A DNA stretch of 10,664 bases from JARRNJ01 sp037385045 (lineage in GTDB: Bacteria > Pseudomonadota > Gammaproteobacteria > JASBUN01). Position 1 is the first letter of the stretch. Each line of letters begins with the position of its first letter. A program made the position numbers and the translations under genes. This document shows positions 5,701 to 10,664 of this stretch, piece after piece. The notes below the pieces were generated by a model. That model did not search any database and was not told the origin of the DNA. It saw only the letters and a list, made by a program, of their open reading frames with translations. The stretch is taken from assembly GCA_037385045.1 (NCBI GenBank), contig JARRNJ010000081.1, forward strand, positions 1-10,664, written 5' to 3'.

Positions 5701-6402
5701 ATGCTTGTTGACGCGACGTTTGCTTCGGCCTTCGTGGTCGGTCTTTTGGGTGGCGTGCACTGTTTTGGGATGTGCGGGGGTATCGTCGGTGCGCTGACCT
5801 TCGGTTTGCCGGAGGCGGTTCGCCAGAACTACCGGCGCGTGCTGCCGTATTTGTTCGCCTACAACGCCGGGCGCATCTGCAGCTACACCATGGCCGGCGT
5901 GTTGATGGGCGGCATCGGGGCGCTGGCGGCCAACCTCGCGTCGGTACGCCACGCGCAGCAGGCCCTGCAACTCCTCGCCGGTGGTTTCATGGTGGCCTTG
6001 GGCCTTTATCTCAGCGGCTGGTGGTCGGGCTTGCGCCAGGTGGAGGCGGCGGGCGGATTCATCTGGCGCCGTATCGAGCCGTTCGGGCGCCGCTACATGC
6101 CGGTGGCGCACCCGCGGCAGGCATTCGTGTTGGGGCTGTTCTGGGGCTGGCTGCCGTGCGGCCTGGTGTATTCGGTGCTGATCTGGGCCATTGCGGCCGG
6201 CACCCCGGTGCGCGGCGGCCTGTTGATGCTGAGCTTCGGTCTGGGTACTTTGCCGACGTTGATGACCCTGGGGTTGTCGGCGTCGCGCCTGGGACGCTGG
6301 GTCCGCAACGGGGGCGTGCGCGCCGCTGCCGGTCTGATGGTGATCGGGTTCGGGGTGTATACGATGTATTTGGCGACGTCAGGCCTGCTGCCGCCGGCTT
6401 GA
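5701..6402 (+). CDS. TauE/SafE-family (COG2836) inner-membrane protein with Cys motifs
   Basis: The product is 233 residues with about six hydrophobic segments. GGAG (5690-5693) lies seven bases before the ATG. Two conserved cysteine motifs stand out: GGVHCFGMCGGIVGAL in the first helix (Cys21, Cys25) and GWLPCGLVYS in the middle (Pro152-Cys153). This pair is typical of the COG2836 'sulfite exporter TauE/SafE' proteins, which also resemble the DsbD/CcdA transmembrane domain. Members often lie beside cbb3 oxidase assembly genes (ccoGHIS) and are suspected in copper or thiol handling. Here no cco gene is in view, so the substrate is open; 'sulfite exporter' is a family label, not evidence. The charged loop at about 108-137 separates the two halves. 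Its stop lies 10 bp from the end of the convergent GGDEF/EAL gene, with no terminator between. Confidence 0.85.
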   Translation: MLVDATFASAFVVGLLGGVHCFGMCGGIVGALTFGLPEAVRQNYRRVLPYLFAYNAGRICSYTMAGVLMGGIGALAANLASVRHAQQALQLLAGGFMVALGLYLSGWWSGLRQVEAAGGFIWRRIEPFGRRYMPVAHPRQAFVLGLFWGWLPCGLVYSVLIWAIAAGTPVRGGLLMLSFGLGTLPTLMTLGLSASRLGRWVRNGGVRAAAGLMVIGFGVYTMYLATSGLLPPA

Positions 6403-6412
6403 ATTTCCTGGC

Positions 6413-8797
6413 TCAGACGGTCGGTGCGGCCGGCGCAATCTGTGCCTGCGGTTGCCCCAAGTAGTATCCCTGCCCCATGTCGACGCCGAGATTGCGGAGG
6501 ATCTCCACCGACTCGGCATGTTCAATGCATTCTGCAATGGCGGTGATGCCCAGGCCGTGGGCCAGGTCCGTCATGGCCTTGACGAAGATGGCGTCCGAGC
6601 GCTCCGAGTGGAGTTGGCGTACGAAGCTGCCGTCGATCTTGACGTAATCCACCTGCAGATTCTTCAGGTAGTAGAACGACGAAAAGCCGATGCCGAAGTC
6701 ATCGAGGGCGAACCGGCAACCGAGCCCGCGTAGCGCCTCGATGAATACCTGCGCCTCACCCAGGTTCTCCACCGCAGCAGTCTCGGTGACCTCGAAAATG
6801 ATGCTGCTGGGGTCGGCCTGGTAACGCTCGATGGACTCGCGCACCAATTCGAGGACCTCCGTGTGCCCGAAATGGCGGCCCGACAGGTTCAGCGCCAGGC
6901 GCACCGGCGGGCCGTTGCGCAGGCTTTCGCCCTGGATGCGGATGGCGGTGTCGAGAACCCAGTGGTCGATTTCCCGGATCAGGCCGAACCGCTCGGCCAC
7001 CTCGAGGAAGGCGCCCGGAGTAATCAGGTTGCCGTCCTCTTCGCGCATGCGCAGCAGCGCTTCGTGGTGACTGATGGTGCCGGTGACGAGATTGACCACC
7101 GGCTGGTAGTGGAGCACGAAGTTGTCGTTCTGCAGGGCCGCGCGAATGCGTTCTTCCCAGTGCACCTTGGCATACATGCGGGCGACGTTGCGGTCCCCTT
7201 CGTGGAACAAATGGTAGCGGTTGCGGCCCCGGTCTTTGGCCACGTACATGGCGGCGTCGGCACGCGCCAACAGCTCGCCCCAGGAGGTCCCATGGTCGGG
7301 AAACAGGACGATGCCGATGCTGGCGCTGATGTGGGCGTAGCCGCCGCCGCGGATTTCCACGTCCTTGACGGCAAGCGCGTCGAGCAGCGCCCGCGCCACC
7401 TGCGCGGCCTCCCGTTCGTCGGCGCGCGGCAGCAGCACCCCGAACTCGTCGCCGCCCAGACGCCCCAGCAGGTCGGTATCCCGCAGGTTGGTCCCCAGGC
7501 GGTTGGCCACCTGCACCAGGAAGTCGTCACCCTGCTGATGCCCGAATGAATCGTTGATGTATTTGAACTGATCCAGGTCGATGAACAGGAGGGCGCCCTG
7601 GTGGCCGTAGCGGCGGGTGTAGGAGACGTGCTGTTCCAGCTCTTCCTGGAAACGGCGGCGGTTGTACAGCCCGGTAAGGGCGTCGTGCTCGGCCAGAAAC
7701 AGGATATGTTCGTCGGCGGCCTTTTCGTCGGTGATGTCCAGCATCAGGCCGCGTAGCGTGACCTGCCCCTGCGGCCCGGTTTCGGAGGCGGCGATGTTGC
7801 GGATCCACAGGCAGCGCCCGCCCCGGTCGAGCACGCGGAAGTCCAGCGTGAAACTGCCGGGATGCTGGTTGCGGCTGCGCAAGGCCTCCAGGACCCAGTC
7901 GCGGTCGTCGGGGTGCAGGTGCCGGGCCAGAAAGCCGGGCTCCAGCCATTCCTGCTGGGGATAGCCGAGCTGGTTTTCCGCTTCCCGGCTCACGTAGCTG
8001 AAACGGTCGGCGGCGGCGTCGCCTTCCCATACCACGGCGTTGACGCTGTTGAGCAGCGTGTCGAGATGACGCTTTTCGCGCTCCAGCGAGGCGTGTTCCT
8101 GCTGCAGCGCCGCCTGGGTCTGCTCTAGGTGAGCGGCCAGGTCGTTGAACGCGGTGGCCAGGTCGCCGATCTCGTCGCCCGAACGGATATCGATCCGATG
8201 CCGCAGGTCGCCGCGGCGCAGGGCGCGGGCGCCGTTCTCCAGTTGGCGCAGATGCCGGGTGAGCACCAGCCCCAACAGCACGGTGGCGGTGATGGTCAGC
8301 GCCAGCTCCAGGCCCGCGATGGTGGCGTTCTGCCAACGGGTCCTTCGCGTCAGTGCCTCCACCCCGGCGATGGAGTAGCCGGCGCGCACGCTGCCCAGCG
8401 GCTGCCCGGCCACCACGATCGGCCGTTCGACGTCGAACACGCCGTCGCGCCGGGCGTCGGCATAGGTGTGATCGACCGGCTCGCCGCGGTGCATACGGGA
8501 TGCGGCGCCCAATGACGCCAGTATCCGCCCGTTGCGGTTGTAGACGATGGCGTAGACCAGGTTCTGCTTGTCCTTCAACAGCGAGAGCACGTCCTGGAGG
8601 GTGGCGCGGTCGTCGAACGCCAGGCCCGGGGCCAGGGAGTTGGCAAGCAGCAGCGTCTGCTCGCGGGTCGACTGTTCCAGGAGCTTGGCATGGCTGGAGC
8701 TGATCAAACGGACGCTGTTCCATACCAGCAGCGACAGCATCGCTGCTTCGATGATTACCACCGCCAGGATCAGGCGGGTGGACAGACGCATAGCCAT
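6413..8797 (-). CDS. Membrane GGDEF/EAL c-di-GMP enzyme with CHASE8-like sensor, HAMP and PAS domains
   Basis: The product is 794 residues from ATG 8795-8797 (a GTG one codon earlier and an ATG two codons later are possible). Order: TM1 ~8-27; periplasmic ~28-156, CHASE8-like (SLAPGLAFDDRATLQDVLSL, then VYAIVYNRNGRILAS); TM2 ~157-180; HAMP ~176-228; coiled coil; PAS ~245-358 with HPDD; GGDEF ~365-530; EAL ~545-785. The cyclase motif GGDEF (448-452) is intact, with an inhibitory I-site RDTD (439-442) five residues before it. The phosphodiesterase side keeps EAL (579-581), Asn637, Glu669, Asp699-Asp700, Lys720, Glu756 and Gln776, so both activities are predicted. AECIEH (755-760) has Cys where AEGVE is usual. 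Its start overlaps the stop of the PhnD-like gene (TGATG) and has no Shine-Dalgarno, which implies translational coupling. The binding protein probably controls the periplasmic domain, making this a bifunctional ligand-responsive switch (inference). Confidence 0.93.
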   Translation of the reverse strand: MAMRLSTRLILAVVIIEAAMLSLLVWNSVRLISSSHAKLLEQSTREQTLLLANSLAPGLAFDDRATLQDVLSLLKDKQNLVYAIVYNRNGRILASLGAASRMHRGEPVDHTYADARRDGVFDVERPIVVAGQPLGSVRAGYSIAGVEALTRRTRWQNATIAGLELALTITATVLLGLVLTRHLRQLENGARALRRGDLRHRIDIRSGDEIGDLATAFNDLAAHLEQTQAALQQEHASLEREKRHLDTLLNSVNAVVWEGDAAADRFSYVSREAENQLGYPQQEWLEPGFLARHLHPDDRDWVLEALRSRNQHPGSFTLDFRVLDRGGRCLWIRNIAASETGPQGQVTLRGLMLDITDEKAADEHILFLAEHDALTGLYNRRRFQEELEQHVSYTRRYGHQGALLFIDLDQFKYINDSFGHQQGDDFLVQVANRLGTNLRDTDLLGRLGGDEFGVLLPRADEREAAQVARALLDALAVKDVEIRGGGYAHISASIGIVLFPDHGTSWGELLARADAAMYVAKDRGRNRYHLFHEGDRNVARMYAKVHWEERIRAALQNDNFVLHYQPVVNLVTGTISHHEALLRMREEDGNLITPGAFLEVAERFGLIREIDHWVLDTAIRIQGESLRNGPPVRLALNLSGRHFGHTEVLELVRESIERYQADPSSIIFEVTETAAVENLGEAQVFIEALRGLGCRFALDDFGIGFSSFYYLKNLQVDYVKIDGSFVRQLHSERSDAIFVKAMTDLAHGLGITAIAECIEHAESVEILRNLGVDMGQGYYLGQPQAQIAPAAPTV

Positions 8798-9690
8798 CAC
8801 GGGGACCCGGGCGCCGGGTCCGCCGAATAGCCGAACGGTTGCAGGAACGGGCGCAGCGGTTCGAAGTTGCGCAGGCGGGCGGGGCGGTATCCGGAAGCCG
8901 GATCGCGGATCTGTTTCAAGATCCGGCGCCCCGCGCGGGTCTTGGTCAGCGTCACCAGCACCTGCGCGATACGCTGCTGCAACCGCTCGGGCAGATCACT
9001 GGCGGTAAGGAAGCCGACCGCGGGAAAGTTCCGGCTATGCGCCAGTATCCGCAACGGGGTGGCTTCGTCATGCGGGTCGTGCACGACGTTGACGGCAACG
9101 ATGGCCGCCTGCGCCTCGCCGCCAACCACGGCCTGGTAGGCGGCCGTGTGACTGAGGTAGTTGCGATACACCGGTGAGCGGGCGCCGGTGAGCCCCTCGC
9201 GGCCGAGCATGCGGCGGCCGAACATGGTGACGATGGCCTCGGGCGGTGGCGTGGCGACGATCTTTCCGGCCAGATCGGCGAGTTTGTGGATCGGCCCGTT
9301 CCTGCGCACCAGGATCAACGCCGACAGCGGGCGTACATAGGTCGCCCGGAGCCGGTAGCGACCGCTGTCGCTGGCCAGCAGCGCGAAGTGTGGGGCCGTG
9401 TACAGGATGTCATAGCGGCGGGCCTGGCTGCGCCGGACGAACTGCGGGTAGTCCCTGGCGGTTTCGATAATGACGGTGCGGCCGATGTGGGCCGACAGGT
9501 AATCGCGCAGCGGCGCGAAGCGCTTGAACAGTGCGATGGGGCTCATGAACGGCAGGATACCCATCACGAGGGGCCGCTCCTTGGCGGCCGCGGGCGGCGC
9601 GGCGGAAGCCGGGGCCGCGATGATGCACGTCAACAGCCATAGTCCGGCCCACGCGGCACATTGACGGAAAGTGGCCGTAGTGAGGCGCAT
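8797..9690 (-). CDS. PhnD-like periplasmic solute-binding protein
   Basis: The product is 297 residues from ATG 9688-9690. The reading frame stays open further upstream, but that part is Cys/Arg/Thr-rich and lacks a signal peptide. From this ATG a good Sec signal follows: MRLTTATFRQ, a hydrophobic core, then cleavage near APASA-APP (~30). The mature part has the PhnD/phosphonate-binding layout: LVMGILPFMSPIALFKRFAPL at its start, then DYLSAHIGRTVIIETARDYPQFV, RYDILYTAPHFALLA (the 'aDi..lgp..y' element), and a second lobe with LADLAGKIVATPPPEAIVT and GGEAQAAIVAVN. No ABC permease (PhnE) or ATPase (PhnC) accompanies it. Instead the next gene, overlapping by one base, is a membrane GGDEF/EAL protein. 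Such binding proteins can serve as ligand sensors for c-di-GMP enzymes, as NspS does for MbaA in Vibrio cholerae. The ligand cannot be read from the sequence; the PhnD family binds varied anions, so phosphonate should not be assumed. Confidence 0.88.
   Translation of the reverse strand: MRLTTATFRQCAAWAGLWLLTCIIAAPASAAPPAAAKERPLVMGILPFMSPIALFKRFAPLRDYLSAHIGRTVIIETARDYPQFVRRSQARRYDILYTAPHFALLASDSGRYRLRATYVRPLSALILVRRNGPIHKLADLAGKIVATPPPEAIVTMFGRRMLGREGLTGARSPVYRNYLSHTAAYQAVVGGEAQAAIVAVNVVHDPHDEATPLRILAHSRNFPAVGFLTASDLPERLQQRIAQVLVTLTKTRAGRRILKQIRDPASGYRPARLRNFEPLRPFLQPFGYSADPAPGSP
8803..8821 (-). other. GC-rich hairpin immediately before the GGDEF/EAL start codon
   Basis: Within the last codons of the PhnD-like gene, GGACCCGG (8803-8810) and CCGGGTCC (8814-8821) form a perfect 8-bp stem with a 3-base loop. 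It ends five bases before the ATG (8797), exactly where a Shine-Dalgarno would be. As RNA it should hinder independent initiation, so that the enzyme is made mainly by ribosomes finishing the upstream gene. The role is inferred; the palindrome is read directly. Confidence 0.5.
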
Positions 9691-9718
9691 TCGACACCAG
9701 GGGAATTCGCTGCAGGTG

Positions 9719-9732
9719 ATTATACCGGTATA
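9719..9732 (-). promoter_or_regulatory. Consensus -10 overlapping a 12-bp palindrome, upstream of the PhnD-like gene
   Basis: On the minus strand a perfect TATAAT (9724-9719) lies 28 bp before the ATG. It is embedded in the palindrome TATACCGGTATA (9721-9732), and a second palindrome GTGCGCAC (9735-9742) follows upstream. The -35 position reads CGGCCG, not a sigma70 match, so the promoter would be weak or need an activator. A palindrome over the -10 is where a dimeric repressor or regulator could bind. The rest of the 115-bp gap to the DUF4426 gene holds a small 5-bp hairpin (9788-9800) just behind that gene's stop. Confidence 0.45.
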
Positions 9733-9805
9733 TCGTGCGCACGGCCGGGAAATTGAGCGGCGGGTGAATAATTTAGGATATGCTAATGCCGCCCTGCGGC
9801 TGCGG

Positions 9806-10258
9806 CTACCGGGTAAAGAACTGCTCGCGGAAGTGCAGCATGTGGTGGCTGCTCGAGTTCTGCGGCCGCACGTCCACCGAGAAGTCCAGCACCTCTTCAT
9901 TGTCCACCGGGAACACGCCGATGTAATAGATGGCGTCGCCGTCGCTCACCTGCCGCATGGAGATGTTCTTCAACTGGCCGGTAAGGTTGCTGGCCGTCGC
10001 CGTCACCGTGCCGGGCACCGCCTTGAAGCCATTGCCGGTGCGTTCCTGGATGGTGATGTTCAGCATGGCGCGATTGTGGCTGCGCTCGATGTGGTACTGC
10101 TGCGCAATGCCGGGAGTGAGGAACGTCGTCTGGACGGCATTGTAGTGCACCACATACTTTCCAAACGACATCGCTTGTTCGGCCCGGGCGCCCAGGGGAG
10201 CCAGCGTCAGCGTGATCAGGGAAAACGTAAGCAGGCGGATCAGGCTGGTCGTGTTCAT
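9806..10258 (-). CDS. DUF4426-family exported protein
   Basis: The product is 150 residues from ATG 10256-10258, preceded by a strong AAAGGAGG (10273-10266) at seven bases. Residues 1-26 are a clear Sec signal (MNTTSLIRLL, hydrophobic core, cleavage after ARA), so the mature protein is periplasmic. The rest is a single beta-rich domain. Recognisable stretches are FGKYVVHYNAVQTTFLTP, YHIERSHNRAMLNITIQ, ATASNLTGQLKNI, GDAIYYIGVFPVDNEEVLDFSVDV, and the C-terminal LHFREQFF. These match what I know of DUF4426, a gammaproteobacterial family of unknown function. In Pseudomonas the homologue sits near metX/metW and rdgB/hemW, genes that are absent here. There is no catalytic motif. It follows the end of the dynamin-like gene by 95 bp. 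It may be read with the downstream sensor pair, but a likely promoter in between (9719-9732) argues for partial independence. Confidence 0.85.
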   Translation of the reverse strand: MNTTSLIRLLTFSLITLTLAPLGARAEQAMSFGKYVVHYNAVQTTFLTPGIAQQYHIERSHNRAMLNITIQERTGNGFKAVPGTVTATASNLTGQLKNISMRQVSDGDAIYYIGVFPVDNEEVLDFSVDVRPQNSSSHHMLHFREQFFTR

Positions 10259-10319
10259 GGAGCGGCCTCCTTTGATGTTCTTTTCCCTATACTATAGACC
10301 ACAATCCAGAGGCTACCTG

Positions 10320-10353
10320 CCGCGCCGCAGCCCGGGCGCTGTCGGCGGCGCGG
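10320..10353 (-). terminator. GC-rich hairpin right behind the minus-strand TGA at 10354-10356
   Basis: CCGCGCCGC (10320-10328) and GCGGCGCGG (10345-10353) form a perfect 9-bp stem with a 16-base loop that itself contains the palindrome GCCCGGGC. It begins directly after the TGA that ends the extended frame of the last gene. No T-run follows on the minus strand, so it may be a weak or factor-assisted terminator. Its placement supports the TGA, not the internal TAG, as the ancestral gene end. Confidence 0.4.
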
Positions 10354-10458
10354 TCACGCTGCCGACGGGGTATCAAAGGGAGGCGGTTGGGTCAGACGCT
10401 CGCGAATGCCGGTTAGCGTGTCCAACTGCGCCCGCAGTTGTTCGGTGTCCTGCTCCAG
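10354..10458 (-). pseudogene. In-frame continuation of the dynamin-like C-terminus beyond the amber codon
   Basis: Directly after TAG the same frame runs 34 sense codons to TGA (10356-10354): LEQDTEQLRAQLDTLTGIRERL continues the heptad pattern of the helix before the stop, then TQPPPFDTPSAA forms a loose tail. Codon choice is like that of the genes around it, and a hairpin follows the TGA at once. One base change (TAG from CAG or GAG) restores a single frame. It is therefore either a recent nonsense mutation that trims ~35 residues, a sequencing error, or read-through. I favour the first two. Confidence 0.55.
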
Positions 10459-10664
10459 CTAGATAAGCTTCGAGTCGAGCGTGTCCCGCGACTCGTTGAT
10501 TTTGCGCAACGTCTTGAGGCGGCGCTCCATCATGTTGCGGTGCTCCTTGATCTGGGCGATGAGCGGGTTCATGACTTCGCGCAGCCAGGTTTCGGCTTCC
10601 TGATGGGCGTGGAAGTAGACGCTGCGGGCCTGGCTGACCAGACTGATGAAGAATTTCTTGATGA
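10459..10664 (-). CDS. C-terminal part of a probable dynamin-like GTPase, ending at a premature amber codon
   Basis: This gene enters from beyond the right edge; only its last 67 codons before TAG (10461-10459) are visible. The frame begins with ATC at 10662-10660 and reads IKKFFISLVSQARSV, then AHQEAETWLREVMNPLIAQI, then a charged helix KEHRNMMERRLKTLRKINESR. This helical tail with a WL..V..PL..QIKEH element resembles the C-terminus of large bacterial 'dynamin family' GTPases. The G domain lies outside the window, so the call is tentative. The TAG interrupts a coiled coil whose pattern continues in the same frame for 34 more codons to a TGA (see 10354-10458). Other long coiled-coil proteins are possible. 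The gene lies upstream of DUF4426 on the same strand. Confidence 0.55.
   Translation of the reverse strand, partial: IKKFFISLVSQARSVYFHAHQEAETWLREVMNPLIAQIKEHRNMMERRLKTLRKINESRDTLDSKLI

Noticed and set aside
6863..7549. Plus-strand open frame opposite the GGDEF/EAL gene
   Set aside because: It is antisense to conserved GGDEF and EAL motifs, with no ribosome binding site and no recognisable protein features.
9691..9900. In-frame N-terminal extension of the PhnD-like protein
   Set aside because: It would run across the promoter-like region into the end of the DUF4426 gene. The signal peptide begins at the ATG ending at 9690.
10459..10461. TAG as a pyrrolysine or programmed recoding site
   Set aside because: No recoding signal is visible and nothing in the window suggests a pyrrolysine system. 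A point mutation or sequencing error is simpler.

Overview
The window is a GC-rich, gene-dense stretch of a bacterial chromosome. Gene content fits a free-living gammaproteobacterium, probably of the Chromatiales/Ectothiorhodospiraceae type: a DUF4426 protein, a Ycf46-like AAA ATPase, a DsrE-family protein, an HU protein with a Lys/Ala tail, and a COG2836 TauE/SafE protein. The placement is an inference from family distribution. I see no rRNA, tRNA, CRISPR array, insertion sequence or phage gene.

Left part (1-3760, all plus strand): a coiled-coil lipoprotein, a COG2945-type alpha/beta hydrolase, a small exported DsrE-like protein, and a classical AAA ATPase of the Ycf46 type. The 200-bp leader of the DsrE gene ends in a near-perfect B12-box sequence that contains the ribosome binding site. 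It also carries other pieces reminiscent of a cobalamin riboswitch, in the right order.

Middle part (3761-6402): a secreted HEAT/LRV-type repeat protein (minus), a TerB-like protein (plus), a repeat-rich 220-bp gap, a histone-like HU protein with a basic N-terminal tail (minus) closed by a strong rho-independent terminator, and a divergently transcribed TauE/SafE membrane protein with cysteine motifs.

Right part (6413-10664, all minus strand; transcription runs from high to low coordinates): the C-terminal end of a probable dynamin-like GTPase, broken by an in-frame amber codon; a DUF4426 protein; and a two-gene unit. That unit has an exported PhnD-type solute-binding protein overlapping (TGATG) a membrane CHASE8-like/HAMP/PAS/GGDEF/EAL enzyme. 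No ABC permease or ATPase is present. The pair therefore looks like a ligand-sensing c-di-GMP switch, analogous in layout to NspS-MbaA, rather than a transporter. A perfect -10 hexamer inside a 12-bp palindrome precedes it, and an 8-bp GC hairpin sits right before the enzyme's start codon. This is the most system-like object in the window.

All assignments come from reading the sequence; no database search was run.
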